A stretch of DNA of 64,000 nucleotides from Lasiosphaeria ovina (lineage: Eukaryota; Ascomycota; Sordariomycetes; Sordariales; Lasiosphaeriaceae), in NCBI GenBank assembly GCA_033439765.1, contig JAULSN010000007.1:2728001-2792000 (forward strand), written 5' to 3'. The notes beneath the pieces were generated by a model that was given only the letters and a program-made list of their open reading frames with translations, made no database searches and was not told the origin of the DNA. The translations under genes and the position numbers were made by a program. Shown here in pieces: positions 33,477-45,444 of the stretch; positions within the stretch are counted from its first letter, which is position 1; the number at the start of each line of letters is the position of its first letter.

Positions 33477-35336
33477 ATGGCCTCCAACGGCACCAACGGC
33501 ACCAACGGCACCAACGGCACCAACAATGAACCGTCCCCGACGCCCATGAGCGAAGAGCCCCAGCCGCTACATCCTCTTCTTGAATCTCAAATTTCATCGG
33601 CTAGCAGCTCTACTCGTTTACGCACTTCTATCGTGTCCGAGCTGGTGCGGGCAAATCGCCTTCGTGGCTCTTCTAGGCCTTCCACTTCAGCTGGCACCTC
33701 TTCTGGGCCACCGCCAGCCCCCCGAGTAACTAGACTCCGCAGACGCTTGTTTAGAACATCTAGGACTTCTGCGACTTCTACCACTTCTGCTTCTGTTCCT
33801 GCTCTTCCTCCAATACCCGGCCCGCCGCCGTCTAACGCGATAAATGGTCATAGATCTTCTGGGCCTTCCGGCTCCACGACGCCCATTATTCCCATACTTG
33901 TCAATCAAGTGACGCCCCTCTCTTTGTCGGCCAACGGGGTAAATGGATTCGGCAATGACTCTTCTGGGCTTTCCACCTCGGCTGTGGTCTCACCTGGGCC
34001 GCCACCTCTCCCAATAATGCCGATGATTGGACTTTCTCGTGCCTCGTCTCAACCCTCGACCTCCACCTCACCCCAGGCTCCGAAATTGATTCCATCACCA
34101 TCCCCCAGGATCATTGGATATACTTACAGTTCTTCTGGACCCCACATTTCCGATGGAATCTTATATGGGCGGCGGCCACCCCCAGGACTGCCACCGGCCC
34201 TCGGGATACGTCAATTTAGCCAGGATCCCAACGAGCCTCCCAGTTCCGCCCCTATGCTTGAGATCATGTCTGCCTCGTCGCCGCCCCCAGGGATGAATGG
34301 GTTGGGTCATGGCTTTTCTGGTCCTTCTACCTCTGGTCATATCGATGCTCCAATACCCATCCCCTTGCCCCCCGCCGGGTTGAATGGATTGTTGAATGAA
34401 TTCGGTCATGGCTCTTCGGGGGTTCCAACTCTTGCTCCAACGTCCGACACCCCGTTGCACCCCCCCGAGCAACTTCCACCGTCCGGGACAATATGCCCCC
34501 ATTGTTCTCGCCGTTCACGAACTGATGAAATATTTAAGATGACGAGTCACTGTCAACATCAACGGTGTGTGGTATGCTTCATGAGAGGAATTGCCGATTC
34601 TATTTCGGGGCGTCCGCGTCGGCCTTTAAGATGCTGCGGCGGAAACGTGGATTTTTTATCACTGAGAAGAGCAAACTTGCAGTTCATGGCAGCCTACGAT
34701 AACATCGTCTTGGAGAGGACGAGGCCGGATCCTTGGATTGCCGCCAGTTCAACGTCTCCACTTCCACCATTGCCAGCTTTGCCCGCTGAGGTTGTTGGCT
34801 CGCAGGCCCAGGCTGGCTCACAAGAGCCTGCCAATTCGCAAGCGCCTGGTAGTTCGGAAACGCGGGACAATTTATCGATGATTGCTGTTAACCCGCCGTC
34901 CCCGGCGCCTGATGATTTCTCGGCGCCCGCTGATGTACTGGTACATCCTAATTCAGAGGCATCTATCAGCCCACCCGGACCTACTGGTTTATCTGCGCCT
35001 GGTGGCTCAGAAGCGCTGGATGATTCACCGGAACCTGCTGATTCAGAAGCACCTACTCATGCACAGACGCCCACAGGCCCACAATCGCCTCCTGAATCAC
35101 AGGTCCCCAGTGGTTCAGAGTCGCCCGACGGTTCAAAGGTACCTGCTGATCCACCTGCGCCCACCGGCTCACGGACACCTTCTCATTCCGAGGCGCCGGC
35201 TCGGTCACAGTCGCCTGCCGTTTTGCAGTCACCCCCAGAAAATCCAGGCAGATACGCAGACATCAAGTTTGGATCGGCCGATTATATCGAGCCTGATATG
35301 AAAATGCCTCCCAAGTGGCATCTTAGTGAGCCCTAG
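33477..35336 (+). CDS. Disordered Pro/Ser-rich protein with RING-like Cys/His cluster
   Basis: One open frame of 619 residues. It opens with four exact NGT repeats, coded by four AACGGCACC units, then a long Ser/Pro/Gly-rich region. At about 339-395 sits a Cys/His cluster: CPHC, then CQHQRCVVC about 17 residues later, then RCCGG. The spacing resembles a RING or RBR-RING1 treble-clef finger (C-x2-C...C-x-H-x2-C-x2-C...C-C). If functional, ubiquitin ligase activity or zinc-dependent protein binding would be expected; this is inference. The C-terminal ~200 residues are degenerate Ser-Glu-Ala-Pro/Ser-Gln-Ser-Pro repeats with PEST character, ending in KMPPKWHLSEP. The start ATG is directly preceded by GTTAGAC. 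I do not recognise an orthologue. Confidence 0.8.
   Translation: MASNGTNGTNGTNGTNNEPSPTPMSEEPQPLHPLLESQISSASSSTRLRTSIVSELVRANRLRGSSRPSTSAGTSSGPPPAPRVTRLRRRLFRTSRTSATSTTSASVPALPPIPGPPPSNAINGHRSSGPSGSTTPIIPILVNQVTPLSLSANGVNGFGNDSSGLSTSAVVSPGPPPLPIMPMIGLSRASSQPSTSTSPQAPKLIPSPSPRIIGYTYSSSGPHISDGILYGRRPPPGLPPALGIRQFSQDPNEPPSSAPMLEIMSASSPPPGMNGLGHGFSGPSTSGHIDAPIPIPLPPAGLNGLLNEFGHGSSGVPTLAPTSDTPLHPPEQLPPSGTICPHCSRRSRTDEIFKMTSHCQHQRCVVCFMRGIADSISGRPRRPLRCCGGNVDFLSLRRANLQFMAAYDNIVLERTRPDPWIAASSTSPLPPLPALPAEVVGSQAQAGSQEPANSQAPGSSETRDNLSMIAVNPPSPAPDDFSAPADVLVHPNSEASISPPGPTGLSAPGGSEALDDSPEPADSEAPTHAQTPTGPQSPPESQVPSGSESPDGSKVPADPPAPTGSRTPSHSEAPARSQSPAVLQSPPENPGRYADIKFGSADYIEPDMKMPPKWHLSEP
33486..33521. 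repeat. Coding minisatellite (AACGGCACC)4
   Basis: Four perfect 9-bp units encode Asn-Gly-Thr four times at the N-terminus of the RING-like protein. The array is prone to length variation without frame change. Confidence 0.95.
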
Positions 35337-37349
35337 TAGTTAGTGAAGCAACTAGTGGGGGCAGTCAAATGGCCAACGGTTACCATTTAAGCAGCAAACT
35401 CACGAAACCACCGAACCCGACAGGCAGGCGGGACGATGGGCATTACCGGAGTTGCAGCAGTGAGCCCGTGGGGGAACGAGAAGCGAATATATCCTGCATG
35501 TTTTTGGCAAAGCGCTTTATTGGTCTGGGTTACCGAGGTGGCAGGATGGCCTCTATTTTTGTTTTTGGAGAAACCGCATAACGTTAATCTTCACCGCTCA
35601 TCGACATTTCACCCAATCCAACGAACTTGCAGAGGCAAAGCTGGCAGACAGAAGAGTGGCTGATATGTGAGTGTGGGCCATTTTTGTGGATAGCCAGCGA
35701 CTGAGGTGAGACAAGGGCTGAAAGGGGGGGGGGTTTGAAAGAAACTTCACTTTCTCTCTCATCGCTCTCTCAGCTCTGCCACACGGGCTAGGGGCCATGT
35801 TTTAAGCATGCATGTGGCGGTACGTGCGGGCTACTGTGTCGATGCGCGTGTAGCCTCAAGAGTCATCTGATAGCGACCCTTTACTCAGTTTCAGACCATC
35901 AGCGAATGAGAACAGAGACATAGCTCCCCTTTCCACCGAAGCAGTCTTGCACACGGGTAGCTGCCTCACATGTATGAGTTGTCTGTCCGTGGCCAGTGGA
36001 CAAATGGGAAAAGATCTTCATCGACGTCTGCACCGGCCCGTTACACGAACTGTCGAGGCTGGAAGCCCAAGGCAGACCGTGGGAGTCAGTAGCCACTCGT
36101 TGGTCGCGCGTAATGCTGTCAAGCCGGTGAGTGGAGCACGTCAGCATGGCCTTTTGAGCGCCTGCGGCTGTCTAGGGAGTCACGTAGTCGCTGCTGCGGC
36201 TAGCCGAGAGTGCCGGGGTGCGTGTGTCTGTCCGGGTCACAGGATTTCCCCGGGTGGCGTCAAGCTTGTCTCGGCGTCAGCGATCCGAGCACACCCACTG
36301 CACTGGGCCACTCTGCCTGCCCCCTATTATTATTATCTTTGCTTTGCCCAGTTCTTCGGCTTGCCAGCCAACCCCCTATCCATCTATCCAGCCAGCCAGC
36401 CAGCCACCAACACACATGTCTCCACACCGACCATGTCTTGGCGCGGGGTGGGTGGTTCATGCGTTATCTCTCCTGTCCTAGTCTCACCTTTCATCCCTTT
36501 CCTCTGGGCCCTCGCCTCACTACCACCACCATGGTCTGTTGACTTCGCATATGCGTGCATGTCCTGCCTGATTGGGCAGTGCCGGTAACTACCTTGCCCC
36601 ACCGAGTTCCGGCGTCGGCACCGGCGCCAGGACTAGCACTGGCCGAGATAGACAACACAACAGACAACAGGCTGTGCAGAACTTGACTGGCAAATTACCT
36701 AATCTGCTTCATTGCTGTTAGTTATCTAATTACGTACTAGACATGCAGAGATGCGCGTGTGTCATCGCGTGTTCCCGGGAAACAGGGAGGGGGGACGCAC
36801 TCGGGACGGGAGAAAGCGGACCGACTGATTAGCCCCAGCCTCCGCCGACAGGGTATTCTGCAAGTAAGATACGGGTCAACGTCCAGTTAATGTGTTTCGT
36901 CGGGCAAGTCGGCCGCGGCTTATGGTGTGACGTAACCCGTGACTCTTAGCGCACATCGATTTCCATTGGCGCCTGGTCAACACCGTGGAAGGAGAGAACG
37001 TGAGCTTAGGAAAGAAGATATGCGATAGGAAAGCTGCAAGATAGGAGGCCAGTTGATGTCCGGTGCGCAGGTGGGTTGGTTTACACCTCTCTTGTCACTA
37101 ACAGGCCGAGTGACTGGGGCAGTCTGATATTGGCTCTAACGAGAAGCGTAGAAAGAGAACAGGTACAATCTAGCCAGCGTACGTAGAAGCCCCTTGCGTG
37201 ATTACCTAGATCGAACCATGTAAAACCATTGCGAGCCAAGATCCGTATTACATCCTCACATTACCTTGATATTGTGCACCACGCTTTTCTGTGTGCCGCC
37301 CCCGTGGATATGCCCAGACGGGACCCAAGCCCTGTGTATCGCCTTCGAG
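35337..37349. other. Intergenic region
   Basis: About 2 kb between convergent genes. It contains short simple repeats (CAGC tetranucleotides at about 36388-36406 and TTA units near 36326) and no supported gene. Confidence 0.45.
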
Positions 37350-38541
37350 TCATTCATCTCTCTCGAGCAGGGCTGCCGCAGCAGCAGCATGTGTATTCTT
37401 TGCCCATTGTAGTCCGCAAGCATTGCAGTATGTCCTCATCCCCCTCGGGCCGCGCCGCCATTCGCTGCTTTCGGTCCGGTAGCACTTGAGGCACATTCCT
37501 GCTGCGTTCCGGGCCGGGATGTTCTTCTAAAGAAATGTGTTAGATCTCGTCAACATAGTGTGATCTTGGAAAGAGGATGTGTTCTGACCTTGACGCGGCG
37601 CTTCTTCTTCCGGGATGACCCGGACCTCTTGCCGGTTGGGTCGGGGCTGCCGCCGCTATCTGAGTCGTCGTGCTTGTTGCGGGCGTTGTTGGCCTTCCCC
37701 TCCTCTTCAACGTGCTTCCTGATCTGATTTACCTCGTCAATCTTTTTACTGATCAACTTTGCTTGGCTGCTCATCATGCTCAGCGTGTGTTTCGACGGCA
37801 GCATAGCTACGCTGTCTATTCTGCCACCAGTTGCAGTACCATAGATCTGCCATGGTGGGGAGCCCACGTCCTGAGGTCCTTCGGGGCTACAGCGCTCGGC
37901 AAAGTTGCCAAGTACCCGTACAGATGAGGTTATCTGGCAGACAAACAGATGGCTTAGCTCTGGTCATTTGATGGGGGGATAGACTCAGGTCCCCATCTTA
38001 CCGCCGCCATAGCCTCTCTGTAAGAGCGATTGAACGGAGCACTCAAACACGCTTCTCGGCTTTGTATGGTGAAATGCTCCTGGTTGTTGCTATCAAGGTC
38101 TATGGCGGCGGAGGGCAACGTGGTTCCGTGTCGAGGTAGATACGGCAACTGGGAATGCGGGTCAAAAGGTACAGGGTCTAGCTCCAACCTCCGGAGCCGT
38201 GGTGTCATACCCGAATAGTAGTGTGGGCCGGTTGGCAGCGCTTCTACCGGTGCTAGTATTCGGGCAAACGCCATCCCGGTATCCGCCTCGCCCAAGAAAC
38301 TCCACTGCGATGGCCGGGTACTCTCTGGCGTTGACAGCGCGGTGCAAGGGCTCATCAGCTTTGGCGGTTTGGATATCTGCGTCGCCCCAGAAGTCGGAGG
38401 CAACAGTCCTGGGGATCCAATTCCCAAGCTCTCGGTGAGTTCGTGGAAATGGGGAAGCTGTGGACGAGACTGCCGAGACTCGGATGCTTCTGTCATCCGG
38501 CCAGAGGGGCTCAACTGGGAAAGCATCTGGATGCCGTACAT
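37350..38541 (-). CDS. GATA-type zinc-finger protein
   Basis: Three exons, 38541..38002, 37933..37589 and 37526..37350, with introns of 68 and 62 nt (donors GTAAGA, GTCAGA; the second with an ATCTAAC branch site), give 353 residues in phase. The last exon encodes a GATA finger, CLKC, then 18 residues including SEWRRGP, then CNACGLQWAKN, of the 18-residue-loop class seen in WC-2- and NsdD-like fungal regulators. Before it are a short predicted coiled coil (AKLISKKIDEVNQIRKHVEEE) and a strong basic signal, RKKKRRVKK. The first 180 residues are Pro/Ser-rich without a PAS domain. GATA factors bind WGATAR sites and control light, nitrogen or sexual development genes. The usual basic tail after the finger is replaced by a short Ala-rich end. 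38541 is the first ATG of the frame. Confidence 0.85.
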
Positions 38542-40686
38542 GGCGCAGACTGGAAGCAACAAAGCAAGAGACGAGAACAACTGATCGGCAGTGAAGCAAT
38601 ATGCCAAAATTGGAAGTGAATCCCGCAAACGGCTCGAGAGATGGGCTGATCGGGGGGTCTGCGAATCGATGCGACGTCACTGCGTAAGGATGGCGAGTGA
38701 GTCGAAGATGGATCCGTGCAAGACTGGGGCCATTGATTCTCGTTCTGCAACTGGTATCTGTCAGTCCCGAATCAAGCCCTTAGCTAAGGATGGCTAGACT
38801 CCGGAATTATATGCTCGGATGGGTCTTCACACCGGCTCCTGGGCTGTGGCAGGCAGATGCCGTGTGCCCACCCAACAAGGCATCCTCGAGGGGCGAGAGT
38901 TGGAAGCTACCGGAAAGATCGAGCAAAGGCAACCACAACCCAAAAGCGCAATATGGCCGGCAGGAAGAGGCTTGCATCGTCTTTTGTGATTGCGATTGGG
39001 CCTTGGGAAGCATATGCAGATGCAGATTGGCGTCGGGCGAGACACCAAGAAAGACAAGGCGAGAGAGGGAAAGAAGGACAAGGGCGGTCTGCAGATGGGG
39101 CCAAGGTTGAGGTTACCCTTCGCAGGCGAGCTGCATTCGAGCAGCCAGCTGTCAACTGTCAAGGCCTCAGGTCACGAAAAGATCTGGGTCGGGTAGCCGT
39201 GGCAAGCACAAGTTGAGTGGATGCACCTTCCTTAGTCATGTAGGAGGAAGCAGACTTGGATACTTGGCTCTGCCGGCATCGTAGACCTCGCGTCGGCCCA
39301 TCATGAGCGGCGAGGTTCGGGTGTCCGCCGCGCAAGTCTGAGAAGATGGCAAGGCCGGTACCTCCCACCGCATCGAATCAGCGGGCAGCGGTCCCTCCAA
39401 GTTGACTTGTCAGCAGGCGGAATCCACCACCACTTTCCGCTTCTGGTTTGAACATCTCGGGGCGGTGCTGGCCATCGTGCGAGCTAGGATCATTTGGCAC
39501 TGCCTTACCTGCACGGTCAACAGCTTGGGGGCGTGTCAAGGGCAGGTGCGATGGGGTCCTCTTCCCGTTCCCCATCCGTCCATAATTACCCCCAACCCCA
39601 ACCCCGCTCGTTGTTGGCGCCGAGGTCAGTAGGCCCAGGGCAAGATTGTCCGCGGTCTAGCCCGCCCATAGCACTTGATCTAGGTCGCATGAGCCCTACG
39701 AAAAGGCCGCTTGGCACTGTCTGGAACGTGCCGGTTTGTTTCCCATCGAACAGCTGGGGCCGGCTTTTGTTCCCACAGTCACTACGACCCACGACAGTAG
39801 AAGTCAGGTCGCGGCCTCCTCGCGGGCCAGCATTAGCCCAGCTTCACAAGTTCCATGTGAGGATATCGCCCTTTCTCGCGCCTATCTCTGTCTCTCTCTG
39901 CATCTATTGATCTGCACATCCATTGTACCGAGGTGGTCTAATGGCGGATGAAGACTCTCTTCTGAGACCCACCCGCATCCGGGTCTCACACAGTGTTGGG
40001 CAGTCTCCCACGAGTAGGCCTGCACTTTTTAAATTGGGTTAGGTCGAGACCCCGTCGCATTCGATTCGTCGGTCGCATTCGGTACGGCTGCGGCCCGAGA
40101 CCGCCAACGCAGAACCACGGGAAAAAGACGGGGAGAGCTTGGCTGGAGTAGCCAACACCAGCCAACAAGCTTAGAGCAACCACCATTCCGACCAGGCGGG
40201 TGAGGGGGCCAATAGCTCAAATATTGAAACTGTTAAGCTAGGTATGCAGCGAAGGTTACGCACTCGCACTTGGCCGACCAAGAGAAAGAAAAAGAGAGTG
40301 TCAACCCCCGAAATTTTAAACCCCCCGGTTCAGGACTCAGATAGAAGAGAAAAAAAGAGCAAACCCCGATCCACGCTATGCAGTGACGATGCCGAGCCTA
40401 ATAGCCAACCGTAACAACCTCGACCGCCGAGGGGGCCGTGAGGGCTAGAGTATTTTAGATGCCAAGATGCAACCAACCGACCAGCCCTCCAGAGAAAAAC
40501 GAAATACCGATACGCAGCAAGGGAAAGGAAACAAAACTAACCACTGTGATTCATGTACCCCCCCACACACATTCCCTTTCTTTGCCCCTCTCCCTTTTTT
40601 CGTTGCTTTTTTTCGCCGGTCCCCGCCTTTCACCCTCGGTCCCTCGCAACGGTCGCACAACCTTTTTTTGCCCCCTATTGCTTGCT
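38542..40686. other. Intergenic region with GAGACCC hairpin
   Basis: Contains the GATA gene promoter near 38.6 kb. At 39963-39988 a perfect 8-bp stem (TGAGACCC/GGGTCTCA) closes a 10-nt loop. Polypyrimidine runs lie at 40560-40680. No gene is supported. Confidence 0.45.
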
Positions 40687-41136
40687 TTAGGCACGGAAGC
40701 GAGTGATGAGATCTTCCCACGGCACCGGTGCCCTGTTCTTGGAGAGGCAGTCGCCGCACTCGTTCTCCCTGATATGTGCTAATGGTCAGAAATAATGATG
40801 GGAGGGGGACGAAAGTTCGAGCAGCTCTCGTCGATGGCGAGTGAGGCTCACCTGGTGTCAAAGTGCACCACGTTGGGCTCGCATCTCTCGTGCGTCTGTC
40901 GGTATTTCGAGCACCATAGCGAGGCGATCCAGCGGAAGTGCCCGCAAGCATACTCGATCTATTTCGTGTGTGTGTAGTTTGTTAGCTGGATGGAACATGC
41001 ATCCTCCCCTCGAGAGCAGCAAATGGCAGGCGACAAATAGCTACATAGCTGGCTAGAATGACGTAGTGTAGAGGAGGGGTTAAAAAGGGAAAGGGGTCGG
41101 CCGGTGCGTGCCACAGACCTGAGTAAAATCGCACAT
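40687..41136 (-). CDS. Small Cys/His-rich fungal protein, 68 aa
   Basis: Three short exons, 41136..41119, 40958..40852 and 40768..40687, introns 160 and 83 nt (donors GTCTGT and GTGAGC), give 68 residues. The sequence begins MCDFTQ and carries ACGHFRW, a Trp/Cys pair (SLWCSKY), HERCEPN and a C-terminal CGDC. This is the layout of a widespread family of small fungal proteins that start with MC and have a CGH motif plus further Cys, probably binding one zinc. Their role is unknown to me. All splice junctions are in phase, acceptors are ATAG and ATCAG, and the start context (CAACCATG) is good. The small exon size makes it easy to overlook. Confidence 0.75.
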
Positions 41137-44100
41137 GGTTGGTTTGGTGTGGGTGGTGGCTCGTGCGCTCGCTCGCTCGAGATGCGTTCGTCGGGTGATG
41201 GGAGTGTGTATGTGGGTGAGGAGAGGGACCGTGTGATATGGGGCTTTGGCTCAGAGAGATTCTCCGCAGGCAACCCACCAACTCAGTAACTTGTCGTTTG
41301 GAGATTTTCTCAAACTCCTGCCGAGTTCAGCGCACGAAGAGTAAGAAAAAGAGGCCAACGTCGTACCCTTTAAAAGCTTGATCTCACCCACCGAACTCCA
41401 TGGGCAGTGCGGAGAACAGCCGATTGACTGTCTCACAGTGACTGAAAAAGGGACACTGCAGGCATCCGTTTGTTGCGCTCCCTCATTCATGCAGTGCTGT
41501 CAAATGTTTTCTTTTTTTCACTTCCTGTCATTCTTCTTTTTGCAGGTATTTTTCGTTTCTTTTTCTCGCTCAACCTCTCCCCTTGCAACTCCAACACTGC
41601 CAAGCTCGAACATTGCCCGTTTTGGTGGAACTGGGGAATTACCCCCGAAAACCGTCAACCGCTAACCACCCTAGCCCTTCACATCGATGTATTCCGGGCC
41701 ACACTGTTTGCCTCGGACATCTCGGAAAAGCTGTGGAATTCGTAGTGGCGTCGCTGGCGTGCTGTGCGCGTGAGGGGAAAAGCCTCCCCATGGCCTATCA
41801 CCTACTCTTTCAATATCGTAGCCCGGACCATTTCGTCCGCTGGAATCCTCCCCCAGAGGGAAAGGGTAAGGTACTTGAGAGAACTGAGACTTTCGCGGGA
41901 GAAGTAGAAGTAGAAGTAGAAGCGAAATGGGGCCCAACAGGTGGTAACGACCCGTGATCTGCCAATCACAACTGGCGGGGGGGGGATTTCTTTCCTGCAT
42001 AAAGTGAACACTGTGATCCCAGAGTCCCTCGGGAACGCTAGGCCAGTGTGAGCAAAGGGGAATGCGTAGGAATTTGCGCTTCTCCTTTTTGCTCTGGGGA
42101 AAGCGATTTTCTCGATCTCGATTTCCTACCGCCGTTCCGCCCTCATACTTGTTCGCGAACCACCCTTTCCGCCGCAAGGCCGGCAGTGGTCTCGTGCCGG
42201 AGGTGGTTAGTCGGTTTTTTTGAGCACGACGGGTAAGGTCCCGTCACTTATCAGATCTACATGCAGTATTACGTCGTAAGCGAAGCTGTGGGATTCTCTG
42301 TTGAGAACCCTGCCGCGCTTCACGAGCCCAGGGTTTCTCGAGCCTCTCCAATGAACAGTCTCGTTTGAGATGGAGGGTTGTTGGGACTCGGCGGATTCCA
42401 AGAACGAGAAAAAGCCGAACTGCAGGTATAAGACAAAGGGTGTTCGTATTTGTAGGCGTGCAGCATGCAGAGAAGAGGCTCCCCATGCTCAAGCCAAGCA
42501 AGCAGCGTGTCAAATGCGTGACTTGTCTGCCCCGCCGCCGCATCTGCGCTTGAGCGGCAACGATTCAATCATCGGGAGCAGTACCGTTATTCGCCGGCAC
42601 ACAGACTGGGTTCTCTGTTGGATCGCCGATCTAGGGAGATCCTACTCAAACGGGATCTACTAGGCTAGGGGCCTAGAAGACTCGAGGTTAAGGCTTGATT
42701 GGTAAGACTTCATCGGCAGCACATTAACACCGCTCACATGAATGGTAAACTCGTTCTATGCTCCAACTTTCCATAGGGTTATAGACACTAGAGGGAGTAT
42801 GGAGATTTTACTTTAGAAGCTAGCATCATGGGAAGAATTGTATGTGCAACTTCAAACCAAGGGGCTGGAGACGACCCACATGGCTGGCTGCGTATTTCCA
42901 CGAGCATTTCCTGGGCCATTCAAGACTCTCAACAGGAGCCAGGAAGGGGCGATGAGAATGCAGCGACAGGGGCCAACCCTGGGGCTAGAAAGCCCCGTTT
43001 TTGTCAAACTTGGTCCAAATTTTGCGGGGCCTCCCTTGTCCACGAGTCCACGGGTCGATACACGACACACGTGTATGTACGCATACACCGTCGACTAGAG
43101 ACACGGGCCTGTCATGAAGCGCCAAGACACGGATCTCCTGCGAGTACAGCAAAATGGAAAGGCGGGGTGTCTCGCTCGGGAGAACATCGCTCCATATTGC
43201 CGGGCACTCGGTGCTCCGAAAGAGGGCGAGAAAGAACGGGGAACGATCTCGCCGGCGTGAGTAAAACTCGAATTGCAGAGAATGGGCTTGATGGTCAAAG
43301 GTGCACTGTAATTATTCGCAAAATTCACAGAGAGAAAATCCGATGGAGAACCAAACATTTAATTGGGCAGAAAATGTTACAGACCGTTGAACTGAGTTTG
43401 TGCGCAAGAAATCGCCATCAGACGCTGGACGCCTCACTCGTCCGCGCCGTCTGCGCCTTCCCGGTTTGCAAAGAAGCGGAACGGGAGCCTTGAGACCGCC
43501 AGGGTCGGACCTGGAAGGTTGCAGTTACGCCAATGGGTGGATCTGGAAGGTGTGGGTGGCCTAAGCGGAGACCGGGCAGATGTCAATGTCCAGGTGCTGG
43601 TGGAGGGAAAGCACTGAGCGAGCACCAAGCACCTTCCGTGTTAGGTGCACAACGAGAACCTTAAATCAACGTCCCAAAAGCAACCATTCACGCCCTTCAC
43701 CGCTCCCAGGTTTGCGGTCAACAATCGCAGCAACTTGGATTCCGTGAAGAGCGAAAACCCAAGCCGAGCAAAAAGATCCTCCGCCCTGTCCTGCTTGCCA
43801 CCCGGGCGACCGAGACGGCGTCGCTTGTGCCATCACGTTATGCAAACCGTCGGGCAACGACGGAAGCCACCCCCGCCTCAAAAGTCGAAACAAACAAGAA
43901 GTGCGGCGGGCTTGCCGTCGGCAGTTGCTCAGCCGCCCATCGCCGCAGATGCCAACACTTGATCACGCTCACCATATCCGATGCCCGCATCCGAATGCAC
44001 GCCGACGAAACAGCTAGAGCCAGTCTTCGTAGTCACCAAATGTGTCTTTAGCACCATCGCACCCTAGCTTCCCGCCATTCTCCGTCCCAACCCCCGTTGG

Positions 44101-45444
44101 CGTTGGGCAGGTACAGCACTGTACCGTACCTTGCATGATGCCACAAATGGCGTTGCATCGTGGTGTGTCTTACTGTGTAGGCCTCCTTAGCCCATCACTA
44201 GCGGGCGACCGCTTTTCGTCGACCTCAACGACCGTTCCTCCCTGATGTCTCTGCCCACAGCGGCAATTTACCGTCCACTCCCAACACGCTTCGCATGTTT
44301 GCCGACGTGCTACCCTCCCAAGAACGAGGCTGCGGTTCGTGCTGCATGGCGCCCGATTTTTGTCTGACAAAGCGCAGGCGCGAACCGGCCAAGCTTTGGG
44401 CAGCCAGGCCAAGCGATTCGCACCGACGACAATTCCTTGACGATGGTTAGCAATATACCGGATAATCCACCGATTCCTTCACATCACATACCTTTCTCTT
44501 TGCACCACGTATGGACGTTGCAATGGCCCGGTTCCCAGTTACTATTTTTAGACGGCTTAGGCACCTCCGTGGCTGTTTTGCCGCTCCGGCAGAATACAGG
44601 GCCAGACAGCAAGGTTTCCTCGTGTCCAGATCGAGGCTCGTCCTAGCAGTGCAATATCGGAGATTGATGACGGCACCAGACAGATCCCATCAATCCATGA
44701 CCGGGAATGCTCGTCAAGCCACTGTCTGGACCTTCGGCGCCCGCCCACCAGCAAAGCCCGACCCAGCCTCGGCTTTTGCCGCACAGTCCGCACCACTTTC
44801 TGAAGCTCCGGTCGCAAACACGGAATGGCGGGCAAATGGGATTTCTGGTCTGCGGCATGAATCAGCAAATGGCAGGTTCAAGCATGGATGGGGGTGCAAG
44901 ACAGCACGGAACAAAACGAGAAGCGCCAAGCCTTTGACCACCGAGCTCCAGCTCAGCTGCACCGCTCATCTCGAGGCATTGGAAACTACAACAGTTCAGT
45001 GGAACAAGGCTTGATTGACTTATGCTAGTAACGAAAGAAACTGCTCCATATGAGAGTTGAGAGAAGGAAAAATGGAAGAAGAAAAAAGGAAATTGGAAGG
45101 AGTCTCCATCACAGCACCCGGCTCCGGGTCGAGGCGCTCAAGCGTCCCGCCTCGCCCACAGTGCCAAGCAACCGCGGCACAGACTAGCAATCCGTTTTTG
45201 GTCCATGTCCGCCGCCTCCGCAAACCCAATCCGCACCTGGAGGAAAGAAAAGAATAAACAGCCGCCTAAACCCCTGGCCCAATGCAGTCGGATCGCAATG
45301 AGAGATGCCAACGATGAAGCCCGAGCTCTGGATGGGAGTAGCGACGTTTCGGTCGCCTTTCCGCCGCCACCCAATCTCTTAGCTTCATCCGCCGCCAGTG
45401 CCCCCCGCTCAGCCCTGTACCGCCCTTTTAACCTTTGGAGCCGT
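41137..45444. other. Gene-poor spacer
   Basis: About 4.3 kb. Promoter sequence of the small Cys-rich gene lies at the left end and the 3' side of the DUF4360 gene at the right end. A GAAGTA hexamer repeat is at 41901-41922. Open frames up to 221 codons (42828-43493) are Arg/Gly/Ser-rich and lack domains. No gene is supported. Confidence 0.4.

Noticed and set aside
39924..40010. tRNA-like sequence with an A-box word and a TCT/CTT-containing loop
   Set aside because: No T arm or GTTCGA-type B box and no closing acceptor stem could be found, even allowing an intron.
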